Shown in pieces: positions 40,130-52,650 of a DNA stretch of 64,000 bases. Each line of letters opens with the position of its first letter. The stretch's first letter is position 1. The notes beneath the pieces were generated by a model that was not told where the DNA came from, did no database searches, and saw only the letters and a program-made list of their open reading frames with translations. The DNA comes from Hydractinia symbiolongicarpus. Its lineage: Eukaryota > Cnidaria > Hydrozoa > Anthoathecata > Hydractiniidae. A program made the position numbers and the translations under genes. The DNA is taken from positions 5,084,001 through 5,148,000 of the forward strand of contig NC_079887.1 of NCBI RefSeq assembly GCF_029227915.1, in the 5' to 3' direction.

Positions 40130-41900
40130 GTCAATGAAGTGTAGTATTTGAAACTGTCTCTGCTTCTTCAGCGTGCGATAACAGCTAGGATTGGTCCCAT
40201 AGTAAGAAATGACTTATTTATCTAAATTTTTAAATGAAGCGCCACCACAGCGCCCAGTGTAATCGCTGTTTTCCGGCAATCACGTCAAATTAAGAAGAAT
40301 GTTATTTCATGGAGTCCAATTGTCTCACTTACCACATTTATAAGGTCATAGTCCAAAGTTAGTTCAATTAAGTCCTACAGTCAATCGTTTCATTGTTAAA
40401 AGCGATGCAACCTAGTAATATCAGAAAAATATCGCTAAATACATGTTGATACGAGCATGTGACCCAACCGTTGCAACTCAAACGAACTGACACCGTTAGA
40501 AAGTCAATGAAATGTACTTTTTGAAACTGTCGCTAATTCTTCAGCGCGCAATAACGGCTAGGATTGGTCCCACAGTAAAAACTTGCTTAATAATCTAAAT
40601 TTTTAAATGAAGCGCTACCACAGCGTCCAGTGTAATCACTGAGTTCCGGCATTCAGGTCAAATTAAGAAGAATGTTATTTCTTGGAGTTCAATTGTCTTC
40701 TTTATCACATTTATCAGGTCACAGTCCAAAGTTAGTTCAATTAAGTCCCACAGTCAATCGTTTCATTGTTAAAAGCGATACAACCTATTAATATCGGTAA
40801 GATATCACTAAATACATGTTGGTACGAATATGTGACGCAACTGTTGTAGTTGAAACGGACTGATACCGTTAGAAAGTCAATGAAATGTAGTATTTGAAAC
40901 TATCTCTATTTCTTCAGCGCGCACTAAGGGCTAGGATTGGACCCACAGTAAAAATTGACTTATTTATTTAAACTTTTAAATGAAGCGCTACCACAGCGCC
41001 CAGTGTAATCGCTGATTTTCGGCAATCACGTCAAATTAAGAAGAATAATTCTTCTTGGAGTCCAATTGTCTCATTTATCACATTTATCAGGTCACAGTCC
41101 AAAGTTAGTACAATTAAGTTCCACAGTCAATCGTTTCATTGTTAAAACCGATGCAACCTAGTAATATCAGAACAATATCGCTAAATACATGTTGGTACGA
41201 ATATGTGACCCAATCGTTGTAACTCAAACGGGCTGACACCCTGGGAAAGTCAATGAAATGTAGTTTTTGAAACTGTCGCTAATTCTTCAGCGCGTGATAA
41301 CGGCTAGGATTGGTCAAACAGTAAAAAATGATTTGTTAATCTAAATTTTTAAATGAAGTGCTACCACAGCGCCCAGTGTAATCGCTGAGTTCCGGCAATC
41401 ACGTCAAATTAAGAAGAATGTTATTTCTTGGAGTCCAATTGTCTCATTTATCACATTTATCAGGTCACAGCCCAAAATCAGTTCTATTAAGTCCCACAGT
41501 CAATCGTTTCATTGTTAAAAGCGATGCAACCTAATAGTATGAGAGAAAAATCGCTAAATACATGTTGGTACGAGTATGTGACGCAACCGTTGTAACTGAA
41601 GCGAATTGATACCGTTAGAAAGTCAATAAAATGTAATTTTTGAGACTGGCTCTATTTCTTCTGCGCGTCCTAACGGCTAGGATTGGTCCAACAGTAAAAA
41701 ATGACTTATTAATCTAAATTTTTAAATGAAGTGCTACCACAGCGCCCAGTGTAATCGCTGAGTTGCGGCAATCATATTAAATTAAAAGGAATGTTATTTC
41801 TTGGAGTCCAATTGTCTCACTTTCACATTTATAAGGTCACAGCCCAAAATCAGTTCAATTAAGTCCCACAGTCAATCGTTTCATTGTTGAAAGCGATGCA
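40130..41900. repeat. Satellite 2 block repeated at ~44600-46370
   Basis: Segment recurring with a 4470-bp shift (twelve monomers). Markers are gcgtgcgata (40171/44641), accacatttataagg (40331/44801) and aagaataatt (41041/45511). The copies are visibly less alike than the blocks further left, with scattered substitutions. Confidence 0.8.
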
Positions 41901-42261
41901 ACCTAGTAATATCAGAAAAATATTGATAAATACATGTTGGTACGAATATGTGACCCAATCGTTGTAAATCAAACGGGCTGACACCCTGGGAAAGTCAATG
42001 AAATGTAGTTTTTGAAACTGTCGCTAATTCTCCAACGCGTGATAACGGCTAGGATTGGCCCCACAGTAAAAATTGATTTGTTAATCTAAATTTTTAAATG
42101 AAGTGCTACCACAGCGCCCAGTGTAATCGCTGAGTTGCGGCAATCATGTCAAATTAAGAAGAATGTTATTTCTTGGCGTCCAATTGTCTCACTTATAAAA
42201 TTTATCAGCTCACAGTCCAAAGTTAGTTCAATTAAGTCCCACAGTCAATCGTTTCATTATT

Positions 42262-44220
42262 AAAAGCGATGCAATCTAGTAATATCTGAAAAATATCGCT
42301 AAATACATGTTGGTACGAATATGTGACCCAATCGTTGTAACTCAAACGGACTGACACCCCTAGAAAGTCAATGAAATGTACTTCTTGAAACTGTCTCTAT
42401 TTCTTCAGCGCGCGATAACAGCTAGGGTTGGTCCCACAGTAGGAAATGACTTATTTATCTAAATTTTTAAATGAAGCACTACCACAGCGCCCAGTGTAAT
42501 CGCTGATTTCCGGCAATCACGCTAAATTAAGAAGAATGTTTTTTCTTGGAGTCCAATTGTCTCATTTATCACATTTATCAGGTCACAGTCCAAAGTTAGT
42601 TCAATTAATTTCCACAGTCAATCGTTTCATTGTTAAAAGCGATGCAACCTAGTAATATCAGAAAAATATCGCTAAATACATGGTGGTACGAATTTGTGAC
42701 CCAATCATTGTAACTCAAACGGACTGACACCCTTGGAAAGTCAATGAAATGTAGTTTTTGAAACTGTCGCTAATTCTTCAGCGCGTGATAACGGCTAGGA
42801 TTGGTCCCACAGTAAAAAATTATTTGTTAATCTAAATTTTTAAATGAAGTGCTACCACAGCGCCAAGTGTAATCGCTGAGTTGCGGCAATCATGTCAAAT
42901 TAAGAAGAATGTTATTTCTTGGAGTCCAATTGTCTCACTTTCACATTTATAAGGTCACAGCCCAAAGTCAGTTAAATTAAGTCCCACAGTCAATCGTTTC
43001 ATTGCTAAAAGCGATGCAACCTAGTAATATCAGAAAAATATCGCTAAATACATGTTGGTACGAATATGTGACCAAACCGTTGTAACTCAAACGGACTCAC
43101 ACCGTTAGAAAGTCAATGAAATGTACTTTTGGAAACTGTCGCTATATTTTCAGTGCGCGATAACGGCTAGGATTGGTCCCACAGTAAAAATTGACTTTCT
43201 TATCTAAATTTTTAAATGAAGCGCTACCACAGCGCCCAGTGTAATCGCTGAGTTTCGGCAATCATGTCAAATTAAGAAGAATGTTATTTCTTTGAATCCA
43301 ATTATCTCACTTATAACATTTATAAGGTCACAGTTCAAAATCAGTTCAATTAAGTGCCACAGTCAATCGTTTCACTGTTTAAAAGCGATGCAACATAGTA
43401 ATATGAGAAAAATATCGCTAAATACATGTTGGTACGAATATGTGACACAACCGTTGTAACTGAAGCGGATTAACACGGTCAGAAAGTCAATGAAATGCAG
43501 TTTTTGAAACTGTCGCAATTTCTTCAGCGCGCGATAACGGCTAGGATTGGTCCCACAGTAAAAATGACTTATTTATTTAAATTTTTTAATGAAGCGCTAC
43601 CACAGCGCCCAGTGTAATCGCTGAGTTGCGGCAATCATGTTTAATTAAAAAGAATGTTATTTCTGGAGTCCAATTGTCTCACTTTCACATTTATAAGGTC
43701 ATAGCCCAAAGTCAGTTCAATTAAGTCCCACAGTCAATCGTTTCATTGTTAAAAGAGATGCAACCTAGTAATAGAGGAAAAGTATCGCTAAATACATGAT
43801 GGTACGAATATGTGATCAAACCGTTGTAACTCAAACGGACTGACACCGTTAGAAAGTCAATGATATGTACTTTTTGAAATTGTCGCTATATTTTCAGCGC
43901 GTTATAACGGCTAGGATTGGTCCAACAGTAAAAATTGACTTTTTTATCTAAATTTTTAAATGAAGCGCTACCACAGCGCCCAGTGTAATCGCTGAGTCCC
44001 GGAAATCATGTCAAATTAATAAGAATGTTATTTCTTGAAGTCCAATTGTCTCACTTATAATATTTATAACGTCACAGTCCAAATCAGTTCAATTAAGTCC
44101 CACAGTCAATCGTTTCACTGTTAAAAGCGATGCAACCTAGTAATACCAGGAAAATATCGCTAAATACATGTTGGTACGAGTATGTGACGCAACCCTTGTA
44201 ACTGAAGCGGATTGATACCG
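42262..44220. repeat. Satellite 2 block repeated at ~47850-49808
   Basis: Segment recurring with a 5588-bp shift (fifteen monomers). Markers are tggtggtacg (42681/48269) and gctatattttcagtgcg (43141/48729). Differences include single-base indels, such as an extra t in cactgtttaaaag near 43377. Confidence 0.8.
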
Positions 44221-45079
44221 ATAGAAAGTCAATGAAATGTAATTCTTGAAACTGTCGCTATTTTTTCAGCGCGCAATAACGGCTAGGATTGGTCCCACAG
44301 TAAAAATGACTTATTTATCTAAATTTTTAAATGAAGCGCTACCACAGCGCCCAGTGTAATCGCTGAGTCCCGGCAATCATGTCAAATTAAAAAGAATGTT
44401 ATTTCTTGGAGTCGAATTGTCTCCTTTATCACATTTATCAGGTCACAGTCCAAAGTTAATTCAATTACGTCCCACACTCAATCGTTTCATTGTTAAAAGC
44501 GATGCAACCTAGTAATATCAGAAAAAAATCGCTAAATACATGTTGGTACGAATATGTGACCAAACCGTTGTAACTCAAACGGACTCACATCGTTAGAAAG
44601 TCAATGAAGTGTAGTATTTGAAACTGTCTCTGTTCCTTCAGCGTGCGATAACAGCTAGGATTGGTCCCATAGTAAGAAATGACTTATTTATCTAAATTTT
44701 TAAATGAAGCGCCACCACAGCGCCCAGTGTAATCGCTGTTTTCCGGCAATCACGTCCAATTAAGAAGAATGTTATTTCATGGAGTCCAATTGTCTCACTT
44801 ACCACATTTATAAGGTCATAGTCCAAAGTTAGTTCAATTAAGTCCTACAGTCAATCGTTTCATTGTTAAAAGCGATGCAACCTAGTAATACCAGAAAAAT
44901 ATCGCTAAATACATGTTGGTACGAGCATGTGACCCAACCGTTGCAACTCAAACGAACTGACACCGTTAGAAAATCAATGAAATGTACTTTTTGAAACTGT
45001 CGCTAATTCTTCAGCGCGCAATAACGGCTAGGATTGGTCCCACAGTAAAAACTTGCTTAATAATCTAAATTTTTAAATG

Positions 45080-48031
45080 AAGCGCTACCACAGCGTCCAG
45101 TGTAATCACTGAGTTCCGGCATTCAGGTCAAATTAAGAAGAATGTTATTTCTTGGAGTTCAATTGTCTTCTTTATCACATTTATCAGGTCACAGTCCAAA
45201 GTTAGTTCAATTAAGTCCCACAGTCAATCGTTTCATTGTTAAAAGCGATACAACCTATTAATATCGGTAAGATATCACTAAATACATGTTGGTACGAATA
45301 TGTGACGCAACTGTTGTAGTTGAAACGGACTGATACCGTTAGAAAGTCAATGAAATGTAGTATTTGAAACTATCTCTATTTCTTCAGCGCGCACTAAGGG
45401 CTAGGATTGGCCCCACAGTAAAAATTGACTTACTTATTTAAATTTTTAAATGAAGCGCTACCACAACGCCCAGTGTAATCGCTGATTTTCGGCAATCACG
45501 TCAAATTAAGAAGAATAATTTTTCTTGGAGTCCAATTGTCTCATTTATCACATTTATCAGGTCACAGTCCAAAGTTAGTACAATTAAGTTCCACAGTCAA
45601 TCGTTTCATTGTTAAAAGCGATGCAACCTAGTAATATCAGAAAAATATCGCTAAATACATGTTGGTACGAATATGTGACCCAATCGTTGTAACTCAAACG
45701 GGCTGACACCCTGGGAAAGTCAATGAAATGTAGTTTTTGAAACTGTCGCTAATTCTTCAGCGCGTGATAACGGCTAGGATTGGTCAAACAGTAAAAAATG
45801 ATTTGTTAATCTAAATTTTTAAATGAAGTGCTACCACAGCGCCCAGTGTAATCGCTGAGTTCCGGCAATCACGTCAAATTAAGAAGAATGTTATTTCTTG
45901 GAGTCCAATTGTCTCATTTATCACATTTATCAGGTCACAGCCCAAAATCAGTTCAATTATGTCCCACAGTCAATCGTTTCATTGTTAAAAGCGATGCAAC
46001 CTAATAGTATGAGAGAAAAATCGCTAAATACATGTTGGTACGAGTATGTGACGCAACCGTTGTAACTGAAGCGAATTGATACCGTTAGAAAGTCAATGAA
46101 ATGTAATTTTTGAGACTGGCTCTATTTCTTCTGCGCGTCCTAACGGCTAGGATTGGTCCAACAGTAAAAAATGACTTATTAATCTAAATTTTTAAATGAA
46201 GTGCTACCACAGCGCCCAGTGTAATCGCTGAGTTGCGGCAATCATATTAAATTAAGAGGAATGTTTTTTCTTGGAGTCCAATTATCTCACTTTCACATTT
46301 ATAAGGTCACAGCCCAAAATCAGTTCAATTAAGTCCCACAGTCAATCGTTTCATTGTTAAAAGCGATGCAACCTAATAGTATGAGAGAAAAATCGCTAAA
46401 TACATGTTGGTACGAATATGTGACCCAATCGTTGTAACTCAAACGGACTGACACCCCTAGAAAGTCAATGAAATGTACTTCTTGAAACTGTCTCTATTTC
46501 TTCAGCGCGCAATAACAGCTAGGGTTGGTCCCACAGTAGGAAATGACATATTTATCTAAATTTTTAAATGAAGCGCTACCACAGCGTCCAGTGTAATCAC
46601 TGAGTTCCGGCATTCAGGTCAAATTAAGAAGAATGTTATTTCTTGGAGTTCAATTGTCTTCTTTATCACATTTATCAGGTCACAGTCCAAAGTTAGTTCA
46701 ATTAAGTCCCACAGTCAATCGTTTCATTGTTAAAAGCGATACAACCTATTAATATCGGTAAGATATCACTAAATACATGTTGGTACGAATATGTGACGCA
46801 ACTGTTGTAGTTGAAACGGACTGATACCGTTAGAAAGTCAATGAAATGTAGTATTTGAAACTATCTCTATTTCTTCAGCGCGCACTAAGGGCTAGGATTG
46901 GCCCCACAGTAAAAATTGACTTACTTATTTAAATTTTTAAATGAAGCGCTACCACAACGCCCAGTGTAATCGCTGATTTTCGGCAATCACGTCAAATTAA
47001 GAAGAATAATTTTTCTTGGAGTCCAATTGTCTCATTTATCACATTTATCAGGTCACAGTCCAAAGTTAGTACAATTAAGTTCCACAGTCAATCGTTTCAT
47101 TGTTAAAAGCGATGCAACCTAGTAATATCAGAAAAATATCGCTAAATACATGTTGGTACGAATATGTGACCCAATCGTTGTAACTCAAACGGGCTGACAC
47201 CCTGGGAAAGTCAATGAAATGTAGTTTTTGAAACTGTCGCTAATTCTTCAGCGCGTGATAACGGCTAGGATTGGTCAAACAGTAAAAAATGATTTGTTAA
47301 TCTAAATTTTTAAATGAAGTGCTACCACAGCGCCCAGTGTAATCGCTGAGTTCCGGCAATCACGTCAAATTAAGAAGAATGTTATTTCTTGGAGTCCAAT
47401 TGTCTCATTTATCACATTTATCAGGTCACAGCCCAAAATCAGTTCAATTATGTCCCACAGTCAATCGTTTCATTGTTAAAAGCGATGCAACCTAATAGTA
47501 TGAGAGAAAAATCGCTAAATACATGTTGGTACGAGTATGTGACGCAACCGTTGTAACTGAAGCGAATTGATACCGTTAGAAAGTCAATGAAATGTAATTT
47601 TTGAGACTGGCTCTATTTCTTCTGCGCGTCCTAACGGCTAGGATTGGTCCAACAGTAAAAAATGACTTATTAATCTAAATTTTTAAATGAAGTGCTACCA
47701 CAGCGCCCAGTGTAATCGCTGAGTTGCGGCAATCATATTAAATTAAGAGCAATGTTTTTTCTTGGAGTCCAATTGTCTCACTTTCACATTTATAAGGTCA
47801 CAGCCCAAAATCAGTTCAATTAAGTCCCACAGTCAATCGTTTCATTGTTAAAAGCGATGCAACCTAATAGTATGAGAGAAAAATCGCTAAATACATGTTG
47901 GTACGAATATGTGACCCAATCGTTGTAACTCAAACGGACTGACACCCCTAGAAAGTCAATGAAATGTACTTCTTGAAACTGTCTCTATTTCTTCAGCGCG
48001 CGATAACAGCTAGGGTTGGTCCCACAGTAGG
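45080..48031. repeat. Satellite 2 four-monomer tandem pair (1491 bp each)
   Basis: The segment from 45080 to about 46540 is repeated directly at about 46571-48031, shift 1491 bp. Shared markers include aagcgctacc followed by acagcgtccagtgtaatcac (45080/46571), gaagaataat (45510/47001) and ttggtcaaacagt. The pair is highly similar, which suggests a more recent event than the neighbouring 4470- and 5588-bp duplications. Confidence 0.8.
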
Positions 48032-49989
48032 AAATGACATATTTATCTAAATTTTTAAATGAAGCGCTACCACAGCGCCCAGTGTAATCGCTCATTTCCG
48101 GCAATCACGCCAAATTAAGAAGAATGTTTTTTCTTGGAGTCCAATTGTCTCATTTATCACATTTATCAGGTCACAGTCCAAAGTTAGTTCAATTAATTTC
48201 CACAGTCAATCGTTTCATTGTTAAAAGCGATGCAACCTAGTAAAATCAGAAAATTATCGCTAAATACATGGTGGTACGAATTTGTGACCCAATCATTGTA
48301 ACTCAAACGGACTGACACCCTTGGAAAGTCAATGAAATGTAGTTTTTGAAACTGTCGCTAATTCTTCAGCGCGTGATAACGGCTAGGATTTGTCCCACAG
48401 TAAAAAATTATTTGTTAATCTAAATTTTTAAATGAAGTGCTACCACAGCGCCCAGTGTAATCACTGAGTTGCGGCAATCATGTCAAATTAAGAAGAATGT
48501 TATTTCTTGGAGTCCAATTGTCTCACTTTCACATTTATAAGGTCACAGCCCAAAGTCAGTTAAATTAAGTCCCACAGTCAATCCTTTCATTGTTAAAAGC
48601 GATGCAACCTAGTAATATCAGAAAAATATCGCTAAATACATGTTGGTACGAATATGTGACCAAACCGTTGTAACTCAAACGGACTCACACCGTTAGAAAG
48701 TCAATGAAATGTACTTTTGGAAACTGTCGCTATATTTTCAGTGCGCGATAACGGCTAGGATTGGTCCCACAGTAAAAATTGATTTTCTTATCTAAATTTT
48801 TAAATGAAGCGCTACCACAGCGCCCAGTGTAATCGCTGAGTTTCGGCAATCATGTCAAATTAAGAAGAATGTTATTTCTTGGAATCCAAATGTCTCACTT
48901 ATAACATTTATAAGGTCACAGTTCAAAATCAGTTCAATTAAGTGCCACAGTCAATCGTTTCACTGTTAAAAGCGATGCAACATAGCAATATGAGAAAAAC
49001 ATCGCTAAATACATGTTGGTACGAATATGTGACACAACCGTTGTAACTGAAGCGGATTAATACCGTCAGAAAGTCAATGAAATGTAGTTTTTGAAACTGT
49101 CGCAATTTCTTCAGCGCGCGATAACGGCTAGCATTGGTCCCACAGTAAAAATGACTTATTTATTTAAATTTTTTAATGAAGCGCTACCACAGCGCCCAGT
49201 GTAATCGCTGAGTTGCGGCAATCATGTTTAATTAAAAAGAATGTTATTTCTTGGAGTCCAATTGTCTCACTTTCACATTTATAAGGTCATAGCCCAAAGT
49301 CAGTTCAATTAAGTCCCACAGTCAATCGTTTCATTGTTAAAAGCGATGCAACCTAGTAATAGAGGAAAAGTATCGCTAAATACATGATGGTACGAATATG
49401 TGATCAAACCGTTGTAACTCAAACGGACTGACACCGTTAGAAAGTCAATGATATGTACTTTTTGAAATTGTCGCTATATTTTCAGCGCGTTATAACGGCT
49501 AGGATTGGTCCAACAGTAAAAATTGACTTTTTTATCTAAATTTTTAAATGAAGCGCTACCACAGCGCCAAGTGTAATCGCTGAGTTCCGGCAATCATGTC
49601 AAATTAATAAGAATGTTATTTCTTGAAGTCCAATTGTCTCACTTATAATATTTATAACGTCACAGTCCAAATCAGTTCAATTAAGTCCCACAGTCAATCG
49701 TTTCACTGTTAAAAGCGATGCAACCTAGTAATACCAGGAAAATATCGCTAAATACATGTTGGTACGAGTATGTGACGCAACCCTTGTAACTGAAGCGGAC
49801 TCACATCGTTAGAAAGTCAATGAAATGTAATTCTTGAAACTGTCGCTATTTCTTCAGCGCGCAATAACGGCTAGGATTGGTCCCACAGTAAAAATTGACT
49901 TATTTATCTAAATATTTAAATGAAGCGCTACGACAGCGCCCAGTGTAATCGCTGAGTTTCGGCAGTCATGTCAAATTAAGAAGAATGTT

Positions 49990-52130
49990 ATTTCTTGGAG
50001 TGGAATTGTCTCCTTTATCACATTTATCAGGTCACAGTCCAAAGTTAATTCAATTACGTCCCACACTCAATCGTTTCATTGTTAAAAGCGATGCAACCTA
50101 GTAATATCAGAAAAATATCGCTAAATACATGTTGGTACGAATATGTGACCAAACCGTTGTAACTCAAACGGACTCACATCGTTAGAAAGTCAATGAAATG
50201 TACTTTTGGAAACTGTCGCTATATTTTTAGTGCGCGATAACGGCTAGGATTGGTTCCACAGTAAAAATTGACTTTCTTATCTTAATTTTTAAATGAAGCG
50301 CTACCACAGCGCCCAGTGTAATCGCTGAGTTTCAGCAATCATGTCAAATTAAGAAGAATGTTATTTCTTGGAATCCAATTGTCTCACTTATAACATTTAT
50401 AAGGTCACAGTCCAAAATCAGTTCAATTAAGTGCCACAGTCAATTGTTTCACTGTTAAAAGCGATGCAACATAGTAATATGAGAAAAATATCGCTAAATA
50501 CATGTTGGTACGAAAATGTGACACAACCGTTGTAACTGAAGCGGATTAATACTGTCAGAATGTCAATGAAATGTAGTTTTTAAAACTATTTTTATTTCTT
50601 CAGCGCATGATAAGAGCTAGGATTGGTCCCACAGTAAAAATGACTTATTTATTTAAATTTTTAAATGAAGCGCTACCACAGCGCCCAGTGTAATCGCTGA
50701 GTTCCGGCATTCACGTCAAATTAAGAAGAATGTTATTTCTTGGAGTCCAATTGTCTCATTTATCACATATATCAGGTCTCTGTCTAAAGTTAGTTCACTT
50801 AAGTCCCACAGTCAATCGTTTCATTGTTAAAAGCGATGCAACCTAGTAATATCAGAAAAATATCGTTAAATACATGTTGGTACGAATATGTGACCCAATC
50901 GTTGTAACTCAAACGGACTTACACCCTTAGAAAGTCAATTAAATGTACTTTTTGAAACTGTCGCTAATTCTTCAGCGCGTGATAAGGGCCAGGATTGATC
51001 CCACAGTAAAAAATGACTTATTATTCTAAATTTTTAAATGAAGCGCTACCACAGCGCCAAGTGTAATCGCTGAGTTCCGGCAATCACGTCAAGTTAAGAA
51101 GAATGTTATTTCATGGAGTCCAATTGTCTCACTTATCACATTTATAAGGTCATAGTCCAAAGTTAGTTCAATTAAGTCCCACAGTCAATCGTTTCATTGT
51201 TAAAAGCGATGCAACCTAGTAATATCGGTAAGATATCACTAAATACATGTTGGCACGAATATGTGACGCAACTGTTGTAGTTGAAGCGGATTGATACCGA
51301 TAGAAAGTCAATGAAATGTAATTCTTGAAACTGTCGCTATTTCTTCAGCGCGCAATAACGGCTAGGATTGGTCCCACAGTAAAAATGTCTAATTTATCTA
51401 AATTTTTAAATGAAGCGCTACGACAGCGCCCAGTGTAATCGCTGAGTCCCGGCAATCATGTCAAATTAAAAAGAATGATATTTCTTGGAGTCGAATTGTC
51501 TCCTTTATCACATTTATCAGGTCACAGTCCAAAGTTAATTCAATTACGTCCCACACTCAATCGTTTCATTGTTAAAAGCGATGCAACCTAGTAATATCAG
51601 AAAAAGATCGCTAAATACATGTTAGTACGAATATGTGACCAAACCGTTGTAACACAAACGGACTCACATCGTTAGAAAGTCAATAAAATGTACTTTTGGA
51701 AACTGTCGCTATATTTTCAGTGCGCAATAACGGCTAGGATTGGTCCCACAGTAAAAATTGACTTTCTTATCTAAATTTTTAAATGAAGCGCTACCACAGC
51801 GCCCAGTGTAATCGCTGAGTTTCAGCAATCATGTCAAATTAAGAAGAATGTTATTTCTTGGAATCCAATTGTCTCACTTATAACATTTATAAGGTCACAG
51901 TCCAAAATCAGCTCAATTAAGTGCCACAGTCAATTGTTTCACTGTTAAAAGCGATGCAACATAGTAATATGAGAAAAATATCGCTAAATACATGTTGGTA
52001 CGAATATGTGACACAACCGTTGTAACTGAAGCGGATTAATACTGTCAGAATGTCAATGAAATGTAGTTTTTGAAACTATCTTTATTTCTTCAGCGCATGA
52101 TAAGAGCTAGGATTGCTCCAACAGTAAAAA
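49990..52130. repeat. Satellite 2 segments repeated with a 1490-bp shift
   Basis: About 49990-50640 recurs at about 51480-52130 (four monomers apart). Markers are the shared ttaattcaattacgtcccacac block (gtcacagtcc just before it at 50031/51521), gactcacatc (50171/51661) and gcgatgcaacatag (50461/51951). The monomer at about 50650-50800 carries the same subtype (atcacatatatcaggtctctg) as the one disrupted by the retrotransposon. Confidence 0.75.
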
Positions 52131-52560
52131 ATGACTTATTAATCTAAATTTTTAAATGAAGTGCTACCACAGCGCCCAGTGTAATCGCTGAGTTGCGGCA
52201 ATCATGTTAAATTAAGAGGAATGTTATTTCTTGGAGTCCAATTGTCTCACTTTCACATTGATAAGCTCACAGCCCAAAATCAGTTCAATTAAGTCCCACA
52301 GTCAATCGTTTCATTGTTAAAAGCGATGCAACCTAGTAATATCAGAAAAATATCGCTAAATACATTTTGGTACAAATATGTGACCCAATCGCTGTAACTC
52401 AAACGGACTGACACCCTTAGAAAGTCAATGAAATGTACTTTTTGAAACTGTCTCTATTTCTTCAGCGCGCGATAACGGCTAGGATTGGTCCCACAGTAAA
52501 AATGACTTATTTATTTAAATTTTTAAATGAAGCGCTACCACAGCGCCCAGTGTAATCGCT

Positions 52561-52566
52561 GAGTTC
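52561..52566. repeat. Target-site duplication, left copy (gagttc)
   Basis: The interrupted satellite monomer ends in ctgagttc at 52566, and the same six bases restart at 57323-57328 followed by cggcaatcacg. The uninterrupted paralogue at 59185 has gagttc once. Because the last c could belong to the element, the duplication is 5 or 6 bp. Confidence 0.8.
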
Positions 52567-52642
52567 ATAAGAGTTGTGCATGACGACGGGATACATACAT
52601 CTCTGGTTGCACTTTAAGCGGCAGACGGCAGCAGGTTGAAAG
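52567..52642 (+). promoter_or_regulatory. 5' leader and presumed internal promoter of the retrotransposon
   Basis: 76 bp between the target site and the ORF1 start codon, clearly GC-richer than the surrounding DNA. LINEs carry their promoter inside the transcribed region, so this stretch and the start of ORF1 are where it should lie. Whether this is the true 5' end or a slight truncation cannot be decided from one copy. Confidence 0.5.
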
Positions 52643-52650
52643 ATGGCGGC
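52639..52650 (+). promoter_or_regulatory. YY1/TISU-like element over the ORF1 start codon
   Basis: aaagATGGCGGC fits the YY1 consensus AANATGGCGNC completely (52640-52650). It fits the TISU consensus SAASATGGCGGC at 11 of 12 positions, the first base being a instead of S. The ATG is the ORF1 start, with A at -3 and G at +4. TISU elements drive both transcription and cap-proximal initiation on short leaders, and YY1 sites set the start of L1 transcription. A function here is inference. Confidence 0.6.

Larger units (their letters stand above)
5282..52566. repeat. Satellite 2 array, left arm, ~372-bp monomer, ~127 copies
   Basis: Tandem array with a monomer of about 372 bp. The tccaattgtctcac block starts at 5499, 5871, 6243, 6616, 6988 and 7360, in steps of 372-373 bp. 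Landmarks within each monomer, in order, are tccaattgtctcac, cacagtcaatcgtttcattg, gcgatgcaacctagtaatat, aaatacatgttggtacga, aaagtcaatgaaatgta, cttcagcgcgcgataac, taggattggtcccacag, aagcgctaccacagcgccc and aattaagaagaatgtt. Monomers differ by substitutions and small indels and fall into recognisable subtypes used below to trace duplications. I see no similarity to tRNA, 5S rRNA or a coding sequence, and the only open frame of note (minus strand, about 37300-37510) is a chance read-through in one variant. Apart from the embedded blocks described separately I see nothing else in this stretch. Confidence 0.97.

Noticed and set aside
5282-52566. CRISPR-like array
   Set aside because: The period is 372 bp with continuous similarity across the whole unit. 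There are no short identical repeats with unique spacers and no cas genes; the context is eukaryotic.
5282-52566. Inverted CCAAT boxes (attgg in taggattggtccc and ccaat in gagtccaattg) as promoter elements in each monomer
   Set aside because: Five-base matches are expected often by chance, and nothing else suggests a promoter or transcript start.
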